A stretch of DNA of 64,000 bases. Origin: Nitrososphaerota archaeon (GTDB lineage: Archaea; Thermoproteota; Nitrososphaeria; Nitrososphaerales; Gagatemarchaeaceae). This document shows positions 40,539 through 49,704 of this stretch, one piece after another. A program made the position numbers and the translations under genes. How positions within the stretch are numbered: position 1 is the stretch's first letter; every line of letters starts with the position of its first letter. The stretch spans positions 210,852 through 274,851 of the forward strand of contig JAGWHB010000002.1 in the NCBI GenBank assembly GCA_028867035.1, written 5' to 3'. The notes below the pieces were generated by a model. That model was given only the letters and a program-made list of their open reading frames with translations, did not search any database and had not been told where the DNA came from.

Positions 40539-42575
40539 TCAGTGCCCTTTGAGGGAGAGTTTTATGGATTCTGCGGTGCGCCTGGCCATGGCCATTATCG
40601 AGATCATCGGGTTCACGGCCGGGGTGGTGGGGAACACGCAGGCGTCTCCGACGAAGAGGTTCCTGACCGAATGCAGCTCCCCGGAAGGGGAGGTTGGCCC
40701 CGAAGCAGGGTCCGCGCTCATCCTGCAGGACCCCATCAGATGGGCGCTGTAGAGCATCATCCTGTTGTATTCGACCCCTGCTCTTCGTAATGACGCGTCG
40801 AACGAGTCCAGGTCGCCGGGTTTCAGTCTGTCCTTCCCGTCTCCTGCGAACACCTGGTCGTTGTGGGTGGTCCAGATCCCGACGGCCCCCGCAGCCGCGA
40901 GTATCTTCGCCGTCTCTTCCATGCCCCTGACAAGCGTCTCCCTGTCCTCCCGCCCGAGGTCGTAGGAGACCTTTGCATATCCTTCCTTGTCGATGGCCAC
41001 CCTCCCGTGACTCCGCTCCCGGAGGAGCACTATGGAAGCGGAAGAGCGGGCGTAGTAGTCCTTCATGAAGTCCTTGTGCTGCTTCCCGCTGACCCAGGGG
41101 ATCGAAAGGGCGAAGAGGCCCGGGTGCGCAGGCGCCGCTTCGACCCAGAACCCGTGGTATGTGCCGTCCAGGTCGATGAACTTCCAGACGGCGACTGTCT
41201 GCGGGGGACCCTTCCAGGGGTCGATGGGCCTTTCGAATATACCTCCGACGGCGACCGTCGGGTCGAGTCGAAGGTAGTCGCCGATCCCTTTGTCCTTGAC
41301 TCCTGACCTGAGAAGTAGGGCTGGGGTCTCGATGCCGCCGCAGGCGGCCACGACTGCCCGGGCAGCGATTTCGATATGACGGATCTTGCCGCCTGACTCG
41401 CAAGACGCGACGACCCCCTTCGCCACCCCGCCTTCGATGATTACGCGGTCGACCCGTGTGTCGAAGGCGAGCCTCGCGCCCTTGGCCTGGGCGGAGGGGA
41501 GATAAGTCAGGGCGGTCGACTGCTTCGCCGCGTATATGCACCCGTAGGTGCAGTAGTCGCACCGCTGGTCGCAGCCGACAGCGTTCCGCTCTATCACGTG
41601 GTAGTCTGAGCCTTCGCGATAGCCCAGGGCCCTGCAGCCGTCCCAGAGGACCCCATTGTTCCCGTTCCGCTGGCTTTCCGCGTCGTTGACCTTCATGTTC
41701 CGCCAGACCTCGTCAACGTAGGCCGAGAACTCCTGACCGGTGACCCCCTTGATGCCGAACTCCTCCTCCCATTCGGAAAGGATCCTTGCCGGCGGCCTCA
41801 GACATGTGTTCCAGTTGACCGTCGTCCCACCCCCCGCTCCCCTCCCAGCGAGAAGCACGAACGACAGGTCGCCCGTGGCGGCGGTTCCGCTCTGCTGGAA
41901 TAGCTTCTGCATCATCCTCATCTCGTTCTGCTTGAACGTCTCGGAGGTCTCGTAGGGGCCCTGTTCCAGGACGATCACGTCGTACCCAGCGGACGCGAGC
42001 TCGTTGGCGACCACGCTCCCTCCCGCCCCTGAGCCTGCGACCACAACGTCGCAGCTTAGTTTGGCGTCGGCGCCTATCGAAAGAGGATTCAGGCGGAGGC
42101 TTTCGGGAGTCTGGACAGGGGGGTCGTGCGAGGCCCCGGAATATCCTATGGCACCCCAGTTCGGGTTTCCCCCTGCGTCGTCGACGGAGGCGTAGACCAG
42201 GAAGAGCGTGAGCCTCTTGAGCGCCTGAAATGCTGTCCTCTTCAGGGCGAGGGGGCTGTCCCGCCATGCCTGCAGGTATCTCTCCCGGGCAGGTGGGCTC
42301 AGGGTCGAAAATCTGACGGGCCTGCCCGTGAGGACCAGGTTGTAAAGCGGGCTGTCGACGACCGAAAGGATCCGGCGGAAGTCCTTGGCGTTGGCTGGCT
42401 GCAGCGAATGCTCCACGGCGTCGGCCAGCATCGAGTCGACGGAAAGCTCGGAAGCGCTTCGCTCGTAGAAGGGCGATCCGCCCTCGACCGAGGGGAAGAA
42501 GGTGTCACAGACGTCGCGAAGCACCTGACGCTCGGTCTGGGCCAGCTCCAACGCGCCTGTCCCATGCGTGCCCAT
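40539..42575 (-). CDS. GMC-family FAD oxidoreductase (long-chain alcohol oxidase type)
   Basis: 678 residues. An N-terminal 150-residue helical domain of the gluconate-dehydrogenase-subunit-3 kind precedes the FAD motif VVVAGSGAGGSVVANELASA. Then LAGRGAGGGTTVNWNTCLRP (GMC signature), a Cys cluster CDQRCDYCTYGCIYAAKQST as in long-chain alcohol oxidases, and VRNLFVGDACVFPTTPAVNP at the end, with MGSCRMS for the catalytic region. It oxidises an alcohol, probably hydrophobic. Next gene upstream is a HAD phosphatase. Confidence 0.9.
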   Translation of the reverse strand: MGTHGTGALELAQTERQVLRDVCDTFFPSVEGGSPFYERSASELSVDSMLADAVEHSLQPANAKDFRRILSVVDSPLYNLVLTGRPVRFSTLSPPARERYLQAWRDSPLALKRTAFQALKRLTLFLVYASVDDAGGNPNWGAIGYSGASHDPPVQTPESLRLNPLSIGADAKLSCDVVVAGSGAGGSVVANELASAGYDVIVLEQGPYETSETFKQNEMRMMQKLFQQSGTAATGDLSFVLLAGRGAGGGTTVNWNTCLRPPARILSEWEEEFGIKGVTGQEFSAYVDEVWRNMKVNDAESQRNGNNGVLWDGCRALGYREGSDYHVIERNAVGCDQRCDYCTYGCIYAAKQSTALTYLPSAQAKGARLAFDTRVDRVIIEGGVAKGVVASCESGGKIRHIEIAARAVVAACGGIETPALLLRSGVKDKGIGDYLRLDPTVAVGGIFERPIDPWKGPPQTVAVWKFIDLDGTYHGFWVEAAPAHPGLFALSIPWVSGKQHKDFMKDYYARSSASIVLLRERSHGRVAIDKEGYAKVSYDLGREDRETLVRGMEETAKILAAAGAVGIWTTHNDQVFAGDGKDRLKPGDLDSFDASLRRAGVEYNRMMLYSAHLMGSCRMSADPASGPTSPSGELHSVRNLFVGDACVFPTTPAVNPMISIMAMARRTAESIKLSLKGH

Positions 42576-42581
42576 ATTTGG

Positions 42582-43241
42582 CTAGACCCCCAGCGCTCGG
42601 GGCAGATCCGAGATGGACGTGATCACGCTGTCGGCGCCCTCGGATCGGAGGCGTTCGACTGAATAGTTGCCGGTGGCTACGGAGATCATCCTGATACCTG
42701 CCCCCTTCGCGGCCGCGATGTCGTAAAGGCTGTCTCCGACATAGGATATGGACCCTCTGGGGAGGCCGAACCTCGAGGCCGCCATAATGAGACCTTCGGG
42801 CCTGGGCTTCATCAACTCGGTATCGTCCCTGGTCAGGACGAACTCGAAGAAGCCTTCGATGCCCGCCCGACTGAGCGCTTCGGAGGCGGCCCTTCTCCCG
42901 CTGTTAGTGAGGACGGCCAATCGCACACCGCTTGATCTGAGGTGGCGCAGGACTTCCACGATGCCAGGAAAAGGGGATGTGGAGGCTGCGCTCTCGACTT
43001 CGTACCTGTCGAGGATCGCGAAGACAGCCATCCTCAGTTCCTCGTAGGCCCGCTCCCCGCCGTCGTGCCTCTGGGAACTGGCGGCGTCCAGTATTCTCTG
43101 CGTCGGAGTGGATAGGTCCAGGCCAGCGGTGTCGTAGCCGCGCCTGGACAGCTCCTCGATCAGGGCGGCCCTCGTCCCACGGACGTCGAAGGTGAAGGTG
43201 ACGAGGGTGCCGTCGACGTCGAATATGACAGCGACCGCCAT
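42582..43241 (-). CDS. HAD-superfamily phosphatase (phosphoglycolate-phosphatase-like)
   Basis: 219 residues. HAD motif I FDVDGTLV (Asp8/Asp10), motif II VLTNSG, motif III Lys in ELMKPRPEG, motif IV YVGDSLYDIAAAKGAG. An alpha-helical cap lies between motifs I and II, as in phosphoglycolate phosphatase. Removes phosphate from a small metabolite. Six bases from the GMC oxidoreductase and downstream of a small membrane peptide gene, so probably an operon of three. Confidence 0.85.
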   Translation of the reverse strand: MAVAVIFDVDGTLVTFTFDVRGTRAALIEELSRRGYDTAGLDLSTPTQRILDAASSQRHDGGERAYEELRMAVFAILDRYEVESAASTSPFPGIVEVLRHLRSSGVRLAVLTNSGRRAASEALSRAGIEGFFEFVLTRDDTELMKPRPEGLIMAASRFGLPRGSISYVGDSLYDIAAAKGAGIRMISVATGNYSVERLRSEGADSVITSISDLPRALGV

Positions 43242-43246
43242 GCCGC

Positions 43247-43375
43247 CTAGATCTTCTTCTTCGAGAAAAGGATGAGGATTGCCAGGCCGACGAGGCCTAT
43301 GGCCACCACCAGGATCGCTATCGCCGTGAAGGTGTCAGAACCCGCCGCCTGCAGGACTGGCAGGTGGAAGACCAA
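43247..43375 (-). CDS. Possible 42-residue single-helix membrane peptide
   Basis: TTG 43375 follows GAGG by two bases and opens a 42-codon frame whose second half is a clear membrane helix, FTAIAILVVAIGLVGLAILI, ending in LFSKKKI. The stop is five bases before the HAD gene. Its 5' end lies near the start of the divergent RNase J-like gene. Hydrophobic profile and tight spacing favour a real gene; no family is known to me. Confidence 0.45.
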   Translation of the reverse strand: MVFHLPVLQAAGSDTFTAIAILVVAIGLVGLAILILFSKKKI

Positions 43376-43471
43376 ACCTGCCTCTGCGTCGGTCGAAGTT
43401 CGTATTTATCCGTTCCCGGAATTCCATTGAAGCCTGGAACCGTTAAGTATCTTCGGCCCCTCCGCGGCGAC

Positions 43472-44839
43472 ATGTTCCCGCGTCTGACCTGCTTCGGCGG
43501 AGTCGGCGAGATAGGGGGCAACAAGTTCCTGCTGGAGGACGAGGGTGCCAGGGTGCTGCTCGACTTCGGGACTGGATTCTCCGACGGTTCGGATTACTTC
43601 GACTCGACCATCTCGCCCAGGGCAGTGAACGGGGCGGGGGACCTGTTCGAGTTCGGCCTGCTCCCCCAGATCCCGGGGCTCTACTCTGAGAAGGCCCTCC
43701 AGAACACCGATTTGAAGTACGTGGAGCCTGAGATAGACGCGGTGGTGCTCAGCCACTTCCACTGGGACCACACGGGGCGCATCGGCTATGTGGACCCGAA
43801 GATCCCGGTCTACTGCGGGGAGACCACGTCGTTGATCCATGAAGCATACGGCGAGTCTTCGTCTTCCCCCCTCGACGGGCACCCCATCAGGAAGTTCAGG
43901 ACGGGGGACAGGTTCAGGATCGGGTCGATGGAGTTCGTCCCTGTCCACGTCGATCATTCGATACCAGGCGCCTATGGGTTCGTCGTCCACACCACCGAAG
44001 GGGCCATGGCGTACACGGGGGACTTCCGCTTCCACGGCCCGGCAGGATCCATGACCCGGGATTTCATCGAGGCAGCGAGGCTCGAGAAGCCGAAGTTACT
44101 GCTAACCGAGGGGACACGCGTGCGCAGGGGCGACTCGAAGGCGAACATGAGCGAAGGGGCGGTCCTAGAAGAGGCGCAGCGCATGGTGAAGGGGACAGAA
44201 GCCATGGTGTTCTCGACGTTCAGAGGGAACGATGTCGACAGGATCAACACGTTCTATGAAGCGTCCCGGACCTCGGGGCGGAGGCTGGTGGTGTCGATGA
44301 AGATGGCCATCCTCCTAGAGAGGCTAAGGGCTGACAGGAAGCTCAGGGTCCCGCAGGTCGGGAAAGACGTGGATGTCTACGTCAGGAGGAAGAAGTCGGG
44401 GAGACTCGACGATTCGGACTACTTCCCGTGGGAGAGGCCGTTCCTTGACCACGGGGTGAGCGCGTCCGACGTGAGGGGGAGGCAGGGGGAGGTTTTCCTC
44501 CACCTCGAAGCATGGAACTTCCCAGAACTTGTTGACATCAAGCCAGAACGGGGAGGGACATACATCCACTCTGCCACCGAGGCTTTTAACGAGGAGGGGG
44601 AGAGGGAGGAAGGGGTCATCAGGAACTGGGTCAAGCACGTTGGCTTCAGGTACGCGCAGCTTCACGCGTCCGGGCACGCGCCCATGGGTGAGGTGGAGGA
44701 GCTGGTGGAGCAAGTGGGGGCGAAGAAGGTGGTCCCCGTCCATACCGAGCACCCTGGGCTGTTCAGGGAGTTCAGGAAACGTGGGAGGTGGTCCCTGGAA
44801 ACGCCGAGGAGAGGGGTGCCGATGGCGCTCGGTGCCTGA
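43472..44839 (+). CDS. Metallo-beta-lactamase/beta-CASP nuclease of the RNase J type
   Basis: 455 residues from ATG 43472 (FPRLTCFGGVGEIGGNKFLL is the standard N-terminus; the open frame to 43364 is upstream noise). Metal motif HFHWDHTGR, further His in VPVHVDHSIPGAYGF and TGDFRFHG. Beta-CASP motifs: STFRGNDVDRINTFYEAS, and LHASGHAP and PVHTEHPGLF at the end. RNase J enzymes degrade RNA from the 5' end; one of several archaeal aRNase J-like groups. Closely followed by tldD. Confidence 0.85.
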   Translation: MFPRLTCFGGVGEIGGNKFLLEDEGARVLLDFGTGFSDGSDYFDSTISPRAVNGAGDLFEFGLLPQIPGLYSEKALQNTDLKYVEPEIDAVVLSHFHWDHTGRIGYVDPKIPVYCGETTSLIHEAYGESSSSPLDGHPIRKFRTGDRFRIGSMEFVPVHVDHSIPGAYGFVVHTTEGAMAYTGDFRFHGPAGSMTRDFIEAARLEKPKLLLTEGTRVRRGDSKANMSEGAVLEEAQRMVKGTEAMVFSTFRGNDVDRINTFYEASRTSGRRLVVSMKMAILLERLRADRKLRVPQVGKDVDVYVRRKKSGRLDDSDYFPWERPFLDHGVSASDVRGRQGEVFLHLEAWNFPELVDIKPERGGTYIHSATEAFNEEGEREEGVIRNWVKHVGFRYAQLHASGHAPMGEVEELVEQVGAKKVVPVHTEHPGLFREFRKRGRWSLETPRRGVPMALGA

Positions 44840-44890
44840 GCCTGGCACGGCGAAAGACGCAAGCTTACAAATGCCAATCTTGGAAGGGCT

Positions 44891-46336
44891 GTGCCGATGA
44901 GGAACCAGAAGGGGATGGGGCTGGCGGAAGGGGCGATCTCAACGGCGCAGGAAGCGGGAGCAACCTATGCGGAAGCCAGAGTCCAGAGCACATGGGAAAG
45001 GATGTTCGTCCTGAAGAACGGCGAACCCCAGCCTTCGTTCTTCTCTGAAGGGTACGGCATAGGAATCAGGGTCATTTCAGGAGGCGCCCTAGGGTTCGCG
45101 GCGACCAACGACATGAGGAGAAGCGCTGTGAACCAGATAGCCAGGAAGGCGGTGAAATTGGCGAAGGCGTCCTCGCCCGTGCTGAGGCGGCCGGTGGTCC
45201 TCGACGAGTCGAAGGCGACCAAGAAGAAGTGGTCCCCGCCCGAGACCAAGAAGGTGGAGAACGCCGACTCTGCCTGGCTTCGGAGCGTCCTCCTTGAAAT
45301 CGAGGGGAGGATCGCGGACGGGAGGGCGGGGGTCAAGCTGCCCGGGAGGCTCCTCTACCTGGGAGCCGAGCTTGAGGAGAGATACTACGTCAACAGCGAC
45401 GGTGCGAAGGTTGAGGGGAGGCTCCCTCGGGTGGGCTTCTTCGGCTCCCTCACGGCCGTCGAAGGCGGGGCCACGGCCCAGCGCTTCATACAGCAGGGGG
45501 AGACGGGGGGGCTCGAGGTGGTAAAGCGGGTGGGGCTGGTGGACAAGGTGGAAGGGGAGGCGAAGGTGATGGGGAAGGTGCTCAGGACAGCAGTCAAGCC
45601 CCCGACAGACACACTCGACGTCGTGCTCAGCCCGGAGCTTTCCGGGATCGCGGCCCACGAGTCGGTGGGGCACCCGCAGGAAGCCGACAGGGTGCTGGGG
45701 CGAGAGGGGGCCCAGGCGGGGGAGTCCTATCTGAAGGCCGACAGCCTCGGCAGGAAGATCGGAAGCGATGAGGCGAACATCAGCGACGACCCGACCCTCT
45801 TGCACTCGAACGGCTTCGTCCTGGTGGACGATGAAGGGGTCCTCGCGAAGAAGAGGCTCCTAATCAAAGACGGAGTGATCAACGAATTCCTGCAGAACAG
45901 GGCGACGGCGCAGGAGTTCGGCCTGAAGAGCAATGGGGCGTCGAGGAGCGTGGCATTCGACAGAGAGCCCATCATACGGATGTCAAACACCTTCGTCGAG
46001 CCGGGAGACTACTCCACCGAAGAACTGCTGAAGGAGGTGAAGCACGGGGTCCTGTTCAAGACATTCACCGAATGGAACATCGACGACAAGAGGCTCAACC
46101 AGAGGTACGTGGCGTTGGAAGCGTATCTGATCGAGCAGGGAGAGGTCAAGGGCCTGGTGAAGTCCCCGGTCCTCGAGATAACCACGCCGAAGCTGTGGGG
46201 GAGCGTGAAGGCGAGGAGCAGGCACATGGAGTTCGAAGCTGCGGTGTGCGGGAAGGGGGACCCGCAGCAGGGCGCGCCTGTGTGGACGGGAGGACCGGAG
46301 ACCCTCCTTGCCGGAATAAAGCTGGGTTCCAGGTGA
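44891..46336 (+). CDS. tldD: TldD-family metalloprotease subunit
   Basis: 481 residues from GTG 44891 (ATG 44897 is an alternative). The zinc motif HExxxH is visible in GIAAHESVGHPQEADRV. GYGIGIRVISGGALGFAAT and LLIKDGVINEFLQNRATAQEF are conserved TldD segments. With TldE it forms a heterodimer that cuts small peptides. TldE follows eight bases downstream. Confidence 0.92.
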   Translation: MPMRNQKGMGLAEGAISTAQEAGATYAEARVQSTWERMFVLKNGEPQPSFFSEGYGIGIRVISGGALGFAATNDMRRSAVNQIARKAVKLAKASSPVLRRPVVLDESKATKKKWSPPETKKVENADSAWLRSVLLEIEGRIADGRAGVKLPGRLLYLGAELEERYYVNSDGAKVEGRLPRVGFFGSLTAVEGGATAQRFIQQGETGGLEVVKRVGLVDKVEGEAKVMGKVLRTAVKPPTDTLDVVLSPELSGIAAHESVGHPQEADRVLGREGAQAGESYLKADSLGRKIGSDEANISDDPTLLHSNGFVLVDDEGVLAKKRLLIKDGVINEFLQNRATAQEFGLKSNGASRSVAFDREPIIRMSNTFVEPGDYSTEELLKEVKHGVLFKTFTEWNIDDKRLNQRYVALEAYLIEQGEVKGLVKSPVLEITTPKLWGSVKARSRHMEFEAAVCGKGDPQQGAPVWTGGPETLLAGIKLGSR

Positions 46337-46343
46337 TAATGAT

Positions 46344-47675
46344 TTGGACCTAGAAGAGCTGAACCAGTCCGCCGTGTCCGCCGCCAAGAGACTTAGAGTG
46401 GACGACGCCGTCGCCATAAGCGCCAACAGCGCCGACAGCATGATCAGGTTCGCGAACAATTCCGTCACGGTGGTCAACAGGGTGGAGGAGGCTGAGCTGA
46501 CCGTCTACCTCGCGAAGGACAAGAGGAGGGCCATAGCCTCGACCTCGAACCTGAGCGCCGGGGCCGTGAAGAAGTTCGTGGGCGACCTTTTCGCTTCTAT
46601 GAGAGGACTCCCGGAGTCGGAGTACGTGCCTCTCCCAGACGAGGCAGTGAAGTACTCGGCGAGCAGGCTCAGCTACGACAAGAGGCTGGAAGACGTCGAC
46701 AAGGAGCTCCCCGGTCTCGCGAAAACGGCGATAGACTCCGCGCTCGCCTCCGGGGGGAAGAGGTCGGCCGGCGTCATCAACGCTGGGAAGGCGACGGTGG
46801 CGATACTCACATCGGCGGGGACCAGGGGTTCAGACTCGCACACAGCGATCACGCTCAACATAAGGTCGTTCGCCGAAAAGGAGGCGAGCGGCCACGGCCT
46901 GTCGTGCTCGTCTTCGCTCGACGGCTTCGACCCGGAAGAGGCAGGGAGGAGGGCGGGAGAAGCGGCGAAGGGGATGAAGGAAGCTTCCGAGCCCGAGGCG
47001 GGGAAATACGAGGTGCTGCTGAGCCCAGCCGTGGCATCGAACGTCATAGAGACCGTCGCTGGCGCCGCTTCGGCCTTCTCCGTCGACGCGGGCACTTCGT
47101 ATCTCGTCGACAAACTGGGGAAGCAGGTGGCCGCTCCGTCATTCAGCCTCACTGACCACGGGGTGGTGGAAGGGGGGCTCGGAGGGAGGGTGTTCGATGA
47201 CGAAGGGGTCGCCACTCGCTCAAACAAGATAATCGAGGGCGGTCTGCTCCGAAGCTACCTCCACAACCTGACCACGGCTAGGAAGTGGAAGACGAAGAGC
47301 ACCGGGAGCGCCGGCTTCGTGACACCGCACTCTTGGAACTTGGAGGTAGGGAAAGGGGACTCCTCCCACGACGAGATGATCATGGAGATGAAGAAGGGGA
47401 TCGTCCTCACGAGCAACTGGTACACGCGGTTCGCTAATTACAGGACCGGGGAGTTCTCCACCGTGCCCCGCGACGGCGCCTACCTGGTGCAGAACGGGAA
47501 GGTGGTGAAGTCGCTCAAGGGGATGAGGGCCGGGGACGACCTGCAAAGGCTCTTCTCGTCAGTCAGGCTCCTTTCGAAGAAGAGGGAATGGATACAGTGG
47601 TGGGAGGTAGACACGCCGACTCTCTGCCCGTGGATCCTTGCGGACGGGGTCACGATCACCCGAGCCTACGGCTAA
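46344..47675 (+). CDS. tldE: TldE/PmbA-family subunit
   Basis: 443 residues from TTG 46344. TldE pairs with TldD but lacks the zinc motif: the corresponding region reads LSPAVASNVIETVAGAASAF with no HExxxH. DHGVVEGGLGGRVFDDEGVA, GFVTPHSWNLEVGKGD and NWYTRFANYRTGEFSTVPRD are the family's conserved C-terminal blocks. Translation is coupled to tldD. Confidence 0.9.
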   Translation: MDLEELNQSAVSAAKRLRVDDAVAISANSADSMIRFANNSVTVVNRVEEAELTVYLAKDKRRAIASTSNLSAGAVKKFVGDLFASMRGLPESEYVPLPDEAVKYSASRLSYDKRLEDVDKELPGLAKTAIDSALASGGKRSAGVINAGKATVAILTSAGTRGSDSHTAITLNIRSFAEKEASGHGLSCSSSLDGFDPEEAGRRAGEAAKGMKEASEPEAGKYEVLLSPAVASNVIETVAGAASAFSVDAGTSYLVDKLGKQVAAPSFSLTDHGVVEGGLGGRVFDDEGVATRSNKIIEGGLLRSYLHNLTTARKWKTKSTGSAGFVTPHSWNLEVGKGDSSHDEMIMEMKKGIVLTSNWYTRFANYRTGEFSTVPRDGAYLVQNGKVVKSLKGMRAGDDLQRLFSSVRLLSKKREWIQWWEVDTPTLCPWILADGVTITRAYG

Positions 47676-47715
47676 AATTGGGGAAGGCTGCGCTGAACGC
47701 AGCCTGCTCGATTCC

Positions 47716-49083
47716 TCAGCGGACCACAGGCAGGCCCTCGAGTGCCTTGTTGAGAGCGGCAGAGTCAGGCTCGTAGTCCACCAGCTTTCCTGCGAGCTTG
47801 TCTTCGTATGCCTTCAGGTCTAGGAGCCCGTGGCCGCTCAGGTTGAAGAGGATCGTCTTGGCTTCGTTGTTGCGCTTGCACTCCAGCGCGATGTCGATCG
47901 CCGCCTTGACCGCATGGTTAGACTCGGGCGCCGCTACTATGCCTTCTGTCCTGGCGAGGAGGATGCCGGCCTCCATGACCTCGTTCTGGTTGTAGGCGAC
48001 GCTGCGCATGTACCCCTTGTCTATCAGCATGCACATGGAAGGCGCCTTGCCGTGGTACCTCAGCCCGCCGGCGTGGATAGGGGGGCACTGGTAGGTGTGG
48101 CCGACGGTGTGCATCTTTAGGAGGGGGGTGGTCTCGCCGGTGTCGGCGAAGTCGTACCTGTAGGAGCCGCGGGTGGTCGACGGGACTGCCTTGGGCTCGG
48201 CGGCTACGAACTCGGCCTCGCTCCTCCCGCGCAGCTTGTCGCGCATGAAGGGGTAGGCCAGGCCCGCGTAGTTGCTCCCGCCCCCGATGCACCCAATTAT
48301 GTAGTCGGGATCCTCGTCGAAGTCTTCCATCTGGAGCTTTGCCTCCTGGCCGATGACAGACTGGTGCATGAGGACGTGGTTGAGGACGCTTCCAAGGGCG
48401 TACTTCGTGTCGTCGTGGGTGACGCAGTCCTCGATCGCCTCGCTTATGGCTATGCCGAGGCTGCCGGGGTGGTTCGGGTCCTGTTCGAGGAACCTCTTTC
48501 CTGCCTTCGTCCTCGGGCTGGGGGAGGAGTGGACCTCGGCTCCGTAGACCTCCATGAGTGTCCGCCTGTATGGTTTCTGGTCGTAGCTGCTCCTCGTCAT
48601 GTACACGGTGAGATCTATGTCGAAGAGCGCCGCCGCAAGGGCGAGGGCGCTCCCCCATTGGCCCGCACCTGTCTCGGTGGTGAGCCTCTCCGTCCCTTCC
48701 TTCTTGTGGTAGTAGGCCTGGGGGATTGCCGTGTTTGGCTTGTGGCTCCCGGCTGGGTTGAGGTCTTCGCGCTTGAAGAATATCTTCGCGGGGGTGTTGA
48801 GTTTCTGCTCGAGTCTTGTGGCCCTGTAAAGAGGGGTAGGGCGGCCCAGACGGAGGTACGCCTCCCTGACCTCCTCGGGTATCGGGATGTACTCCTGGGT
48901 GGAGACCTCCTGCATGACGCACTCTTTGGCGAAGAGGCGCAGGAGCGGCTCGGGGGACATGGGCTGGAGGGTCCGCGGGTCGAGCGGCGGTGGCAGCGGT
49001 TCAGGAAGGTCGTGCTGTATGTTGTAGTAGTCAGACGGCAGTCTGTCCTGTGGAAGGACTGCTTTGAGCTGAGTCTTGCTCAT
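47716..49083 (-). CDS. trpB2: TrpB2-type tryptophan synthase beta chain
   Basis: 455 residues, longer than standard TrpB, with the N-terminal extension typical of TrpB2. PLP lysine in NPAGSHKPNTA, ETGAGQWGSALALA (TrpB has H where W stands), phosphate cup CIGGGSNYAGLAYP and PPIHAGGLRYHGKAPSM. It condenses indole with serine, or phosphoserine in some TrpB2. No trpA is near. Its promoter region is shared with the divergent ACT regulator. Confidence 0.92.
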   Translation of the reverse strand: MSKTQLKAVLPQDRLPSDYYNIQHDLPEPLPPPLDPRTLQPMSPEPLLRLFAKECVMQEVSTQEYIPIPEEVREAYLRLGRPTPLYRATRLEQKLNTPAKIFFKREDLNPAGSHKPNTAIPQAYYHKKEGTERLTTETGAGQWGSALALAAALFDIDLTVYMTRSSYDQKPYRRTLMEVYGAEVHSSPSPRTKAGKRFLEQDPNHPGSLGIAISEAIEDCVTHDDTKYALGSVLNHVLMHQSVIGQEAKLQMEDFDEDPDYIIGCIGGGSNYAGLAYPFMRDKLRGRSEAEFVAAEPKAVPSTTRGSYRYDFADTGETTPLLKMHTVGHTYQCPPIHAGGLRYHGKAPSMCMLIDKGYMRSVAYNQNEVMEAGILLARTEGIVAAPESNHAVKAAIDIALECKRNNEAKTILFNLSGHGLLDLKAYEDKLAGKLVDYEPDSAALNKALEGLPVVR

Positions 49084-49187
49084 GGAGGGGCTCCTTCCTC
49101 TGAGGGATAAATCAAATCCTGACCATTTGTGTGCATGACGCCCGAAGCGGAATCGGGCAAAAGAGACAAAAATGTACGCTTTTGGAC

Positions 49188-49703
49188 ATGAATGACATGT
49201 GGCCGAACATCCGGAAGCAGTTCGAAAGGCAGGTCGTCAGGCCCGACGTCGTTAGGAAGATGATAGAATGCGGGATGCGGGTATCGGACGACGAGAAGGT
49301 CTACGTCGACGACGTGGAGGTCGACTATACTGCTCTTGCAAGAGCCGTGGACGTGGACAGGCGAGTGGTCAAGCAGACCGTCCAGCAGATCAGGTCGAAC
49401 AGGTACCTGTACTCCCTCTTCTCCAAGACGAAGCCCCTGGGGACAAGCCTGGTCGACCTGGTCAGCCAGCTCGGCTACACGGCCATCGTCATCGAAGCAG
49501 ACCCAAAGGCCCCGGGGGTGATGGCGGGGGTCGCGGAGATCCTTTCGAGGTATCAGATGGTGGTCAGACAGGCGGTGGCGGAGGACCCGGAGATGGTCCC
49601 TGACGCGAAGATGACCCTGGTGGTCGAAGGGCAGCTCACAGGCCAGGCGATGGAGGAGCTTCACGGCATGAAGGCAGTTCGCAGCATAAAGATCCTGAAG
49701 TAG
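49188..49703 (+). CDS. ACT-domain regulator of amino-acid metabolism (COG2150-like)
   Basis: 171 residues from ATG 49188. An N-terminal helix-turn-helix region (YTALARAVDVDRRVVKQTVQ then QIRSNRYLYSLF) is followed by an ACT domain: GYTAIVIEADPKAPGVMAGV, AEILSRYQMVVRQAVAED and LVVEGQLTGQAMEELHGM. The ACT domain should bind an amino acid. It is divergent from trpB2 and may control it. The next gene begins one base after its stop. Confidence 0.82.
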   Translation: MNDMWPNIRKQFERQVVRPDVVRKMIECGMRVSDDEKVYVDDVEVDYTALARAVDVDRRVVKQTVQQIRSNRYLYSLFSKTKPLGTSLVDLVSQLGYTAIVIEADPKAPGVMAGVAEILSRYQMVVRQAVAEDPEMVPDAKMTLVVEGQLTGQAMEELHGMKAVRSIKILK

Positions 49704-49704
49704 A

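Noticed and set aside
40519..41562. 347-codon minus-strand frame
   Set aside because: Arg/Gly-rich shadow of the GMC oxidoreductase.
47918..48922. 334-codon minus-strand frame
   Set aside because: Out-of-frame shadow of trpB2 with extreme Arg/Pro content.
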